Of a DNA stretch of 35,269 nucleotides, positions 24,422 through 31,969 are shown one piece after another. Under the pieces are notes generated by a model, which made no database searches, had not been told where the DNA came from, and worked only from the letters and a program-made list of their open reading frames with translations. The stretch is taken from NCBI GenBank assembly GCA_025350625.1, contig JANXXL010000104.1:1-35269 (forward strand), in the 5' to 3' direction. The position numbers were made by a program, and so were the translations under genes. Numbering within the stretch: the first letter of the stretch is position 1; the number at the start of each line of letters is the position of its first letter. Origin of the DNA: Bryobacterales bacterium. Its GTDB lineage: Bacteria > Acidobacteriota > Terriglobia > Bryobacterales > Bryobacteraceae.

Positions 24422-26046
24422 GCAGTCTTCGTGTGCGCTATGTTTTCGATTCCCTGCCGCTCAATTTCGATCTCGCGCATGCGAAACTTCTGAATTTTGC
24501 CGCTGAGAGTGGTGGGGAACGAGTCGACAAACCGTATTGACTCGGGGATCTTGAACTTGGCTATCTCGCCCGCGCAGAACCCGCGCATCTCCTCGGCCGT
24601 GGAGGTTTCACCGGGCTTCAGGCGAATCCAGGCGAGCACGATTTCACCGAAGCGCTCATTCGGCAGTCCCGTAATCTGCACTTCGGCAATTTTGGGATGC
24701 GTATAAAGGAACTCTTCCACCTCACGCGGATAAATGTTTTCGCCGCCGCGGATGATCATGTCCTTCGCGCGGCCGGTGATGTTGAGATAGCCATCCTCGC
24801 GCATCACGCCCAGGTCCCCGGTGCTGAACCAGCCTTCGGCGTCGACCACGCGCGCGGAGGCTTCGGGTTCGCCATCGTAGCCTTGCATCAGCATGTAGCC
24901 GCGCGCACAAATCTCACCCTGCCTGCCGCGCTCTAATGTTTCGCGAGTCTCCAGGTCCACCACCTTGAGTTCCGTGCAGGGCAGCGCCTTGCCCACTGTC
25001 GAAACACGGCAGTCGAAATCGTCATCCACGTCCGACATGGTGATGAGCGGAGCCGTTTCAGTCAGCCCATAGCCGATGATCATCTCCGAACAGTGCATAT
25101 CCGCGACCACCTGCTTCATCACTTCGATAGGACAGGGTGCCCCCGCCATCACCCCGGTGCGGAGACTAGTGAGGTCGAACCGTGAAAATTCCGGATGCCG
25201 CAGTTCGGCGATAAACATGGTAGGCACCCCGTAGATGGCTGTAGCACGCTCGGCTTCCACCGCTTCGAGCACGGCCTTGGGGTCAAAGGTGTCATTCGGC
25301 AGAATCAGCGCGCAGCCGCTCGCGAGCGCCGACATGGTGCCGATCACATTGCCGAAGCAGTGCGCAAATGGCACCGCCAGGCAGATCCGGTCGCGCTCGC
25401 TAAAACCCAACACCCGAGCGCTGAGGAAACCGTTGTTCAGCATGTTGCGGTGAGTGAGCAACACGCCTTTGGGAGAACCCGTGGTGCCGGAGGTGTATTG
25501 AATATTAGTTACGTCGTCAAGTTGGATGTCAGATGGCGCAGGTCGACCCTTTTCCGCCAGCAACGCGTCCCAGGCAGGCGTATCGAAACAAATCGCGTGA
25601 CGCAATCCGAGTTCACTGCCCCAGTCCGCTTCGTTCAAGACTTCGTCGAGTATTGCGGCATAATTGGCTTTTGAATCGCATTCGCGCAAAAACAAAACCT
25701 TCATGCGGGACTTCTGGAGAATAAAGGCCAGTTCATGAGCGCGGCTCGCCGGATTGACGTTCACCAGAATTGCCCCTGCCCGCGCACAAGCCATGTGAAC
25801 GGCCAACCACTCCCAGCAGTTCATCGCCCAGCATCCCACCCGGTCGGCTGGCTCGACGCCCAGTTTCGAAAGTCCGTGAGCGATGCGATCCGCTGCATCG
25901 AGCAACTGCGACCAGGTGAGCCGTTTCGACTGATGGCGTGAAACTACCGCGAGTTGGTCCGGGCAGCGGTTCGCGTTGGCTTCCAGTTGCTCGCCGATGG
26001 TGCGGTCGAGAAGCGCGACCTCCGGACCCCGTGAGTAGCTAAGCAA
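24418..26046 (-). CDS. AMP-forming fatty-acyl-CoA synthetase (FadD/ACSF2-like)
   Basis: The enzyme activates a carboxylic acid with ATP to acyl-AMP and then to acyl-CoA. With the TTG start at 26046 it has 542 residues. The P-loop-like YTSGTTGSPKG, the GYGLTETAP adenylate motif, GWFSTGDLG, the hinge GRAKDMIIRGGENIYPREVE and the C-terminal LSGKIQKF with its catalytic Lys are all present. The TTG is chosen because GGAGGG (26052-26057) lies five bases before it and because it leaves room for the divergent gene at 26079; a longer frame from 26112 would overlap that gene. Sequence wording is nearest to medium- and long-chain ligases. It may feed the crotonase that converges on it. Confidence 0.93.
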   Translation of the reverse strand: MLSYSRGPEVALLDRTIGEQLEANANRCPDQLAVVSRHQSKRLTWSQLLDAADRIAHGLSKLGVEPADRVGCWAMNCWEWLAVHMACARAGAILVNVNPASRAHELAFILQKSRMKVLFLRECDSKANYAAILDEVLNEADWGSELGLRHAICFDTPAWDALLAEKGRPAPSDIQLDDVTNIQYTSGTTGSPKGVLLTHRNMLNNGFLSARVLGFSERDRICLAVPFAHCFGNVIGTMSALASGCALILPNDTFDPKAVLEAVEAERATAIYGVPTMFIAELRHPEFSRFDLTSLRTGVMAGAPCPIEVMKQVVADMHCSEMIIGYGLTETAPLITMSDVDDDFDCRVSTVGKALPCTELKVVDLETRETLERGRQGEICARGYMLMQGYDGEPEASARVVDAEGWFSTGDLGVMREDGYLNITGRAKDMIIRGGENIYPREVEEFLYTHPKIAEVQITGLPNERFGEIVLAWIRLKPGETSTAEEMRGFCAGEIAKFKIPESIRFVDSFPTTLSGKIQKFRMREIEIERQGIENIAHTKTA

Positions 26047-26051
26047 AGTGT

Positions 26052-26057
26052 CCCTCC
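26052..26057 (-). promoter_or_regulatory. ribosome binding site deciding a TTG start
   Basis: GGAGGG on the minus strand lies five bases before the TTG at 26044-26046. It supports a non-ATG start for the acyl-CoA synthetase and rules out the longer reading frame that begins at 26112. Confidence 0.7.
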
Positions 26058-26078
26058 GGCATAGATCACAATGATTAT

Positions 26079-26297
26079 ATGAAATCACTGCTGGTCCAGA
26101 TCGACGAGCCAACTTTTCGCGCGCTCAATCGCGTGGCTCCCGAAGCCCAGCGAGCCGAGTTCGTTCGCACCGCAATCCGGAAAGCGATTCAGGAAGCCGA
26201 AGAGGAGCACGTGCGACGAGCGTACCTCGCACAGCCTGATTCCCTGGCCGAGGCCGACGACTGGTCGAACGCCGAGCAATGGATGCCGCCCGCTTAA
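26079..26297 (+). CDS. orphan antitoxin-like protein (ribbon-helix-helix or MazE-like)
   Basis: The 72-residue protein starts MKSLLVQIDEPTFRALNRVA, continues with RAEFVRTAIRKAIQEAEEEHVRRAY, and ends DDWSNAEQW. A short beta strand, then two helices with an R-x-E-F-V-R-T-A-I-R core, is the pattern of ribbon-helix-helix antitoxins, which bind their own promoter and neutralise a toxin with an acidic tail. The usual partner gene would lie immediately downstream, but sdhB on the opposite strand ends six bases away. So this is an antitoxin-like gene without a toxin, perhaps a relic or a DNA-binding regulator. It is divergent from the acyl-CoA synthetase with 32 bases between starts and could control it. 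Confidence 0.7.
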   Translation: MKSLLVQIDEPTFRALNRVAPEAQRAEFVRTAIRKAIQEAEEEHVRRAYLAQPDSLAEADDWSNAEQWMPPA

Positions 26298-26302
26298 CGT
26301 CC

Positions 26303-27043
26303 CTACTTGCCGCTGGCGAACAATCTCGCAATGGGATCGAAGAACACATCCACCACACGTTCCTTGAGCGGAATAATGGCGTTGTCGGTAATCTTGATTT
26401 CTTCCGGGCAAACCTTGGTGCAGCACTTCGTAATGTTGCAGTAACCGATGCCCAAGTCTTCCTTGAGAGCCTTGCGGCGGTCGCCTGCATCAATCGGATT
26501 CATCTCCAGTTGCGCGGTGTAGATCAAAAAACGCGGCCCGATAAATTCCTCGTGCATGTCATGATCGCGCAGAACGTGGCATACATCCTGGCAGAGGAAG
26601 CACTCGATGCACTTGCGGAACTCCTGCGGCCGGTCGACATCGGCCTGCTGAACGCGCCAGGAGCCATCGGCCGCATCCGGCTTGCGCGGCTTGAATTTCG
26701 GGATCTTCATTTTGACCCGGTAATTCCAGGAAACGTCGGTCACCAGGTCCTTGACCAGCGGAAACGCCTTCATCGGCTCCACCATAACCGGCTGCGTCAG
26801 ATCCAGAGTATTCAAGCGCGTCATGCACATCAGGCGCGGCTTGCCGTTGATTTCCGCGGAGCATGAGCCGCACTTCCCCGCCTTACAATTCCAGCGCACC
26901 GCAATATCGTTGGCCTGTTTGGCCTGAATGCTGTGCACGGCGTCAAGAACCACCATCCCGCTGGAAATTTCCGTGGTGTAATCGACGAACTTGCCGTCGG
27001 CGTTGCCGCCACGCCAGATGCGGAAGGTCGCTTGATCGGCCAT
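26303..27043 (-). CDS. sdhB: succinate dehydrogenase/fumarate reductase iron-sulfur subunit
   Basis: This 246-residue subunit passes electrons from the flavoprotein to the membrane anchor. The plant-type [2Fe-2S] domain has Cys53, Cys58, Cys61 and Cys73 (WNCKAGKCGSCS and LMC). The ferredoxin-like domain has CIECFLCQDVCHV (Cys145, 148, 151, 155) and CNITKCCTKVCPE (Cys202, 207, 208, 212). The three clusters expected for SdhB are therefore complete. It starts two bases after the sdhA stop and is the last gene of the sdhC-sdhA-sdhB operon. The wording and gene order match the Sdh1-type (actinobacterial) branch rather than the E. coli enzyme. Confidence 0.95.
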   Translation of the reverse strand: MADQATFRIWRGGNADGKFVDYTTEISSGMVVLDAVHSIQAKQANDIAVRWNCKAGKCGSCSAEINGKPRLMCMTRLNTLDLTQPVMVEPMKAFPLVKDLVTDVSWNYRVKMKIPKFKPRKPDAADGSWRVQQADVDRPQEFRKCIECFLCQDVCHVLRDHDMHEEFIGPRFLIYTAQLEMNPIDAGDRRKALKEDLGIGYCNITKCCTKVCPEEIKITDNAIIPLKERVVDVFFDPIARLFASGK

Positions 27044-27045
27044 GG

Positions 27046-28860
27046 CTACTTGTTCTCCTCAACCACCTGTTTCATCTCGTCGGTAAGCGGCACCACCGGG
27101 ACGCGTTCGAGCTGCGGCCGTCCATCCGCGCCCTTGCTGATGCGCAGGTTGTACTTGCCCCATTCGGCGCTCTTCTCGGGATAATCGTCGCGGAAGTGCC
27201 CGCCCCGGCTTTCCTTGCGTTCAATGGCAGCCATGGCGATCATCTCGGAAATAATCAACATGTTGTCGAGATCGAGCGCCGTGTGCCAACCGGTGTTGTA
27301 TTCAATGTTGCCGGTGATCCCGGCCTTTGCGGCGCGCGCGCGCAGGGCGTTGATCTTCTCAATCGCCTGCTGCATTTCGCTTTCGACGCGCACGATCCCG
27401 ACCAGCTCCTGCATGAAGTCCTGGAGCTCACTCTGCACGGTGAACGGGTTTTCGCCCGCCGCTCCGCGCTCGAAGGGCGCCAGCGCCGCTTTTGCCGCGT
27501 CATCTACCTGCGAGTTGTCCAGCTTCCCCGCCCCGGTTTCCTTCGCGAATTTGGCGGCGTACTCGCCCGCACGCTGGCCGAACACCAGCAAGTCGGACAA
27601 AGAATTGCCGCCCAGGCGATTGGCTCCATGCAGGCCCGCGGCACATTCGCCTGCGGCAAACAATCCCGCTACCGAACTCATTTGGGTATCGCCATCCACT
27701 TGAATGCCGCCCATAATGTAATGCGTCGTCGGACCCACTTCCATGGCTTCCTTGGTGATATCCAGATCCGCGAGTTGCTTGAACTGGTGATACATGCTGG
27801 GCAGCTTTTTCTTGATATGCTCGACCGAATTCGGCAGCTTTTCCTTGATCCACGCGATGTCGAGGAACACCCCGCCGTGCGGACTTCCACGTCCAGCCTT
27901 CACTTCGCGATTGATGCAGCGGGCCACGTGATCGCGCGTCAGCAGCTCCGGGGGTCGCCGCGCGCTTTTGTCGCCCTGCGTATAGCGCCAGCCTTCTTCT
28001 TCATTATCGGCGGTGGAGCTGCGGTAATTCTCCGGAATGTCGTCGAACATGAAGCGCTTGCCGCCTTTATTGCGCAGCACGCCGCCTTCGCCGCGCACGC
28101 CTTCAGTCACCAGAATTCCCTTGACGCTCGGAGGCCACACCATCCCTGTCGGATGAAACTGTACGAACTCCATGTCGAGCAGCGAAGCTCCCGCGTTGTA
28201 AGCGAGCGCCTGACCATCGGCCGTATACTCCCAACTGTTGCTGGTCACTTTGAAGGCGCGCCCGACGCCGCCTGTCGCCAACACCACCGCCTTGGCCGGG
28301 AATACTTTGAAACGGCCGCGCTCCCGATCGTAAGCGAACGCCCCCGCGCAGCGATTGCCGTCCATCAACAGAGTGAGAACCGTATGCTCCGCGTAAACGT
28401 CCAGGCCCTGGTGGATGCCGTGATCCTGCAACGTCCGGATCATCTCGAGACCCGTGCGGTCGCCGACATGCGCCAGGCGCGGATAACGGTGGCCGCCGAA
28501 GTTTCGTTGCAGGATGCGGCCGTCCTTAGTGCGGTCAAAAATCGCGCCCCACGCTTCGAGTTCATACACCCGCGCAGGCGCTTCCTTAGCGTGCAATTCC
28601 GCCATGCGGCAATTGTTCAGGTACTGGCCGCCACGCATAGTATCCGCAAAATGGACCCGCCAGCTATCGCGGTCGTCCACGTTGCCCATGGCCGCCGCAA
28701 CGCCGCCTTCCGCCATCACCGTGTGGGCTTTGCCGAGCAAAGATTTCGTGACTACTCCTACCGATACGCCCGCGGCCGATGCTTCGATGGCGGCGCGCAG
28801 GCCCGCTCCACCGGCGCCGATCACCAGCACGTCATGCTGGTGCGTCTGATATTCCGCCAT
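27046..28860 (-). CDS. sdhA: succinate dehydrogenase/fumarate reductase flavoprotein subunit
   Basis: SdhA oxidises succinate to fumarate using covalent FAD. The 604-residue protein has the dinucleotide-binding VIGAGGAGLRAA (13-24), the flavinylation site KAHTVMAEGG with His46, and the substrate-site elements FVQFHPTGM, TEGVRGEGG and the catalytic-region RDHVARCI. GLHGANRLGGNSL near residue 400 is the conserved FAD end. It abuts sdhC directly (stop and start adjacent) and lies two bases before sdhB. It could run as fumarate reductase in reverse, but nothing in the sequence decides that. Confidence 0.96.
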   Translation of the reverse strand: MAEYQTHQHDVLVIGAGGAGLRAAIEASAAGVSVGVVTKSLLGKAHTVMAEGGVAAAMGNVDDRDSWRVHFADTMRGGQYLNNCRMAELHAKEAPARVYELEAWGAIFDRTKDGRILQRNFGGHRYPRLAHVGDRTGLEMIRTLQDHGIHQGLDVYAEHTVLTLLMDGNRCAGAFAYDRERGRFKVFPAKAVVLATGGVGRAFKVTSNSWEYTADGQALAYNAGASLLDMEFVQFHPTGMVWPPSVKGILVTEGVRGEGGVLRNKGGKRFMFDDIPENYRSSTADNEEEGWRYTQGDKSARRPPELLTRDHVARCINREVKAGRGSPHGGVFLDIAWIKEKLPNSVEHIKKKLPSMYHQFKQLADLDITKEAMEVGPTTHYIMGGIQVDGDTQMSSVAGLFAAGECAAGLHGANRLGGNSLSDLLVFGQRAGEYAAKFAKETGAGKLDNSQVDDAAKAALAPFERGAAGENPFTVQSELQDFMQELVGIVRVESEMQQAIEKINALRARAAKAGITGNIEYNTGWHTALDLDNMLIISEMIAMAAIERKESRGGHFRDDYPEKSAEWGKYNLRISKGADGRPQLERVPVVPLTDEMKQVVEENK

Positions 28861-29646
28861 TTACAGGATTCTCCAGTCTGTCCAGATTTGCATTGCGCAC
28901 AGCCTGACGTAGAGGTCGGAGAAGCCGACTGAGAAGAGGCTCATCCACGCAAATTTCATGTGCCGCTGATTGAGGCAGGTAACGCAGTCGTGCGCGGTTT
29001 TGCAGGCGGGTGATTTGGAAAACTGATCTAAGAAACCGCCGACCAGATGACGGAGCGAGTGGCATCCGAAGAGGTAGCCGCCGAGCAGGATCACGTTGGT
29101 GAGGAGGACCAGGGTGCCGACGCCTATGCCGAAGCCGTTTTCGAACCAGAAGGCTTCCCAGACGTCGCGGGCGAGCAGGCACCAGAAGACTACCGCGATG
29201 TACATGAAGTAGCGGTGGACGTTTTGGAAGATGAGCGGGAAGGAACGTTCGCCGATGTACTTCTTGCGGGGCTCGCCGACGGTGCAGGAGATGGGGTCGG
29301 CCCAGAACGCCTTGTAGTATGCGCCGCGGTAGTAGTAACAGGTGAAGCGGAACCCGCCGGGGGCCCAAAGGATTAGCAGCGCGGGCGTTACGGGCATCCA
29401 GCCGGGAATCCATGCGGGCATTGCGCCGAACCAGGCATGTGCGGGATCGCCGAAGAGTTCAGGGGAATAAAACGGTGAGACGTAGGGGCCCAGGCGGTAG
29501 TTGTCGCCTTGAAATGCGGCCCAGGTGGAATAGACGATGAACGTCGAGAAGGCCAGGAAGGTGACCAGCGGCATGAGCCACCAGTTGTCTTGGCGCGCTG
29601 TTTGGCCGAATTTGCCGCGTACTAGCGGGACATCAATCGAGGACAT
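28861..29646 (-). CDS. sdhC: succinate dehydrogenase membrane anchor, Sdh1 (Cys/His-rich) type
   Basis: The ATG at 29646, with GGAG six bases upstream, is preferred to the TTG one codon earlier. The 261-residue protein has about five hydrophobic helices (about residues 24-43, 84-95, 138-160, 172-194 and 232-252). The N-terminal YRLGPYVSPFYSPE element resembles the mycobacterial Sdh1 SdhC, and the gene order C-A-B is also that of mycobacterial sdh1. Conserved-looking Cys and His cluster in two places: Cys103 and Cys121 (FTCYYY and ISCTVG), and Cys195, His196, His200, Cys215, His219, Cys221 and Cys224. The mycobacterial enzyme is reported to hold a membrane-embedded Rieske-type cluster, so some of these may be ligands. 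No classical two-haem anchor pair is present. Confidence 0.88.
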   Translation of the reverse strand: MSSIDVPLVRGKFGQTARQDNWWLMPLVTFLAFSTFIVYSTWAAFQGDNYRLGPYVSPFYSPELFGDPAHAWFGAMPAWIPGWMPVTPALLILWAPGGFRFTCYYYRGAYYKAFWADPISCTVGEPRKKYIGERSFPLIFQNVHRYFMYIAVVFWCLLARDVWEAFWFENGFGIGVGTLVLLTNVILLGGYLFGCHSLRHLVGGFLDQFSKSPACKTAHDCVTCLNQRHMKFAWMSLFSVGFSDLYVRLCAMQIWTDWRIL

Positions 29647-29683
29647 CAAACACTCCGTCCGGCGGTTTGCCCGGAAGCATTTA

Positions 29684-29736
29684 AGACTATCGAACGGTGC
29701 GGAGGTGCGTCAAGTTTTGGGGTAGCGCGATAGTCT
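29684..29736. repeat. 9-bp inverted repeat around the left direct-repeat copy
   Basis: agactatcg at 29684-29692 is repeated perfectly in inverted orientation as cgatagtct at 29728-29736. The 35 bases between the arms contain the left copy of the 19-bp direct repeat. No such arms are seen around the right copy. Confidence 0.5.
29702..29720. repeat. 19-bp direct repeat, left copy
   Basis: gaggtgcgtcaagttttgg occurs here and, without mismatch, at 31951-31969. On the minus strand it reads as the last codons and TGA stop of the NAD(P)-binding gene plus eleven following bases, although that gene ends at the other copy. It lies about 60 bases upstream of sdhC. Confidence 0.85.
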
Positions 29737-29745
29737 GATATCGCG
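29726..29745. other. perfect 7-bp hairpin beyond the islet genes
   Basis: cgcgata and tatcgcg form a perfect seven-base stem around the six-base loop gtctga. It lies beyond the stop of the minus-strand gene at 29869. There is no T-run on either side, so a standard intrinsic terminator is not supported; it could be a weak or factor-dependent stop, or part of an attachment site. Confidence 0.4.
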
Positions 29746-29868
29746 TACGCAGGTCGCATCTTAGATCGGTTTCGCGGCAACGAAGTTCCGTAAAATGCCC
29801 ACGGGAGAACGCGTTTGGTTCATCCTTCCTTCGATCCCTTAACGGTGCGCCAACCGCCTTCGGGTTTG

Positions 29869-30684
29869 TTAGTCGATCCGCCCAATTGCGTCATGCGTCC
29901 GTATTATCTCTACGGCACTTATTGCAGTCTGATGACCGACTACTGCGTTCAAGTGCGCGACGTAAAGACTCACATTCCTGTCGTTATACTGCCTTCGCGC
30001 CTCCACCGCAGTAATCTCACTTGCGACTTCGGGAGACACGCCTTGAACCGGCACCCGCTGACCTGTTTTTAGCCCGGCTCGAATGTCTTGTTCCGCGTGA
30101 CGAAGGGCGAGTGGGTCGGCATCCGCAAATGCAGCGATGCTGCTCACGCGTCTGGTCTGCGGCGTGACTTTCACAAGGCTACGCGCGGCCATCGCCCGAG
30201 CTTCCGCCGACACACCGGCCGAGCCAAGGATGTTCCAAGCATTGCTGAGCTTGGCCTGCGAAACAGGATCTTGGGACTGCCCGGCGGCAGCGACCTTCTC
30301 TCCATTGGCCCATGCATCCCAGTAAGCCGCAGACAGGCAATCGCAAAACAGCGGGGCATCCTCAACGGTCCGGAGCTTCGAAATGGTCACGGGACGTCTT
30401 GACGGATCCGGTGCATATCCGGTCGCCTTGTAGCTAGCGATGACATGATCTCCAATCTCCATTCCGTCCACAATGTAGACACCATCGGTGCCCGTCGGCG
30501 AGGATCTCCGAATCATTCCGGACGAAAGCGTGATCTCCACTCTCGCTCCCGCGATCGGCTTCTTCGTACCTTTCTCGGTCACAGTCCCATTCAAACTCCC
30601 TCGCTTCGGAGTGAGTTGAAAACAAAAACACACGCTCGTTAGAACCAGCAATGCTGCCGTACGGCCGATCGATTTCATAGACAT
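29869..30684 (-). CDS. secreted protein with a carboxypeptidase-regulatory-like (beta-sandwich) domain
   Basis: The ATG at 30684 is chosen because GGGGAGG lies six bases before it. The 271-residue product begins with a signal peptide (MSMKSIGRTAALLVLTSVCFCF). Residues about 30-95 (GSLNGTVTEKGTKKPIAGARVEI, then GTDGVYIVDGMEIGDHVIASYKATGYAP) form a typical carboxypeptidase-regulatory-like domain, a beta-sandwich common in acidobacterial cell-surface proteins. The remaining part is helical, with alanine-rich segments, and matches nothing I recognise. The gene lies 16 bases after the next upstream gene on the same strand, so the two are probably co-transcribed. Base composition is less GC-rich than the flanking genes. 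Confidence 0.65.
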   Translation of the reverse strand: MSMKSIGRTAALLVLTSVCFCFQLTPKRGSLNGTVTEKGTKKPIAGARVEITLSSGMIRRSSPTGTDGVYIVDGMEIGDHVIASYKATGYAPDPSRRPVTISKLRTVEDAPLFCDCLSAAYWDAWANGEKVAAAGQSQDPVSQAKLSNAWNILGSAGVSAEARAMAARSLVKVTPQTRRVSSIAAFADADPLALRHAEQDIRAGLKTGQRVPVQGVSPEVASEITAVEARRQYNDRNVSLYVAHLNAVVGHQTAISAVEIIRTHDAIGRID

Positions 30685-30700
30685 TACGCACCTCCCCGGG

Positions 30701-31852
30701 TCACTTGGCAGTGATCCGCAACTTGTTCTTCCACAGTTCACATGAACCGGTGTCCACTTGTTTCGCTAAGTCCAAAAACACTCTGTATGGGTATAACCGA
30801 AACTTCTCGAGTGAATGCAATTCGACCGCTGCGATGAAGACTGTTCTGTTGGCGGATGCTTCGGGCGTAGAGCTCATTCCGCCTTCGGTTGTCGCATTCA
30901 GCGAAACGACCTCGCCTGGATTGGACTCCGACTTAACTTCGAGATTCAAGGTGGCGTATGCGCGGGGCGAATACAACTCGCCGAGAAACTCGCAAGATCC
31001 ACCCGCATGGCGGCCCAGTTTCAATTGCTGTAATCCGGGCTTGTTCGACCAAATCCAAATCGCCTTGCCTGGCACCGACGACCGCTGGCCGCCGAACAAC
31101 CCGGTAATCATGCCCGCGCGAGCCTTGGCGAAAACGTTTAATTGATACACATCCGGCTCGCCCTGCTTTCCCGAGTGTGCTGGAGCTGTCCCTGTCATGA
31201 TCATCACTTGCGGTTGTCCGGCGATCAAGTTGGGAAGGGCGGGTGGCTCCATCTGCATCTGCATCTGTATTGCTTGTCCCGTCGGCGTCTGGACTCGCAC
31301 CGTGTCAAAAAGCACCGACTCGGGTACAAACCGGACGCCGCTTACCGCAGTGAGCTTGGCCGAAACTTGCTCGCCCTCGACAGAATCGATTCGGTTGGCG
31401 TCGGAGTAGCTAAGTGTTACTTCCGGAAGCGCAAAGAGAGCGGCGAAATAATCGCGAAGTGCGGATAGCCCGCCGAATGTCGCTGCGACGGCGAGCACTA
31501 TTGCGCTAAGCGATTTCGGTTTCCACCAAACTACTTTCGGCTGCCTGATGTCGACCGCGAAGCCCGAACTCTCTGGAGTCTGCAACGCGAGATTGCGCGA
31601 GAACGCAGCTTCGTAAGCTCGGAACGCACTTTCGGTGCGCCAATAGGCTACAAGGCGAGGCCTGGATGTTGCCGTCGTGACGTGGCACAGAGTCAACCCT
31701 GGGTAGTCGGTAACCTTGAATTCGACGGGGAAGCTAAAATCTGACTTGACATCGAATATCGAAAAGTACGGCGCTCCATCTGCATAGGAGATCGACTGGA
31801 TATTAACCCTGGACTGCGTCATGAAATTAGCAGGCCGCCTCTGCATTCTCAC
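30701..31852 (-). CDS. unrecognised single-pass membrane protein
   Basis: The frame encodes up to 383 residues. Three starts are possible: a GTG at 31852, an ATG at 31846 and an ATG at 31822 (MTQSRVNIQS); none has a good ribosome binding site. Residues about 20-105 form a soluble domain, and one hydrophobic helix (about 113-131, SLSAIVLAVAATFGGLSAL) follows a basic WWKPK. The rest, about 250 residues, is beta-rich and should lie outside the membrane. A QMQMQM stretch near residue 198 is encoded by a triple hexanucleotide at 31250-31267. I know no family for it. It precedes the secreted regulatory-domain protein by 16 bases and may work with it. Confidence 0.55.
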   Translation of the reverse strand: MRMQRRPANFMTQSRVNIQSISYADGAPYFSIFDVKSDFSFPVEFKVTDYPGLTLCHVTTATSRPRLVAYWRTESAFRAYEAAFSRNLALQTPESSGFAVDIRQPKVVWWKPKSLSAIVLAVAATFGGLSALRDYFAALFALPEVTLSYSDANRIDSVEGEQVSAKLTAVSGVRFVPESVLFDTVRVQTPTGQAIQMQMQMEPPALPNLIAGQPQVMIMTGTAPAHSGKQGEPDVYQLNVFAKARAGMITGLFGGQRSSVPGKAIWIWSNKPGLQQLKLGRHAGGSCEFLGELYSPRAYATLNLEVKSESNPGEVVSLNATTEGGMSSTPEASANRTVFIAAVELHSLEKFRLYPYRVFLDLAKQVDTGSCELWKNKLRITAK

Positions 31853-31950
31853 AGTGTATTGCGGAATGAGCTGTCAAAGAGGGACAGGCGTGAGGCGGAA
31901 CTTGAGCGGAGAATTTGTGTACAGTGAGGTCTTGGGCGGTAACGATGGCA

Positions 31951-31969
31951 GAGGTGCGTCAAGTTTTGG
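31951..31969. repeat. 19-bp direct repeat, right copy
   Basis: This is the second copy of the repeat at 29702-29720. It contains the TGA stop (tca at 31959-31961) and last codons of the NAD(P)-binding gene. Similarity appears to continue imperfectly for about ten bases to the left of both copies (aacggtgcg and aacgatggca). Confidence 0.85.

Larger units (their letters stand above)
29702..31969. other. candidate inserted islet bounded by 19-bp direct repeats
   Basis: The two direct-repeat copies enclose 2,230 bases holding two unrecognised minus-strand genes. The interval is visibly poorer in GC than the sdh genes on the left and the NAD(P)-binding gene on the right, and it splits what looks like an older neighbourhood, that gene followed by sdhC. 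No integrase or transposase is inside, so the unit would have been moved by an enzyme coded elsewhere or arisen by duplication. Confidence 0.4.

Noticed and set aside
26863-28932. Open frame of 689 codons on the plus strand
   Set aside because: It lies antisense to sdhA and the start of sdhB. Long antisense frames are common in GC-rich genes, and its translation is Arg/His-rich with no domain.
31250-31267. Three tandem catctg hexamers
   Set aside because: They lie within a coding frame and give a Gln-Met run; too short to be a regulatory or mobile repeat.
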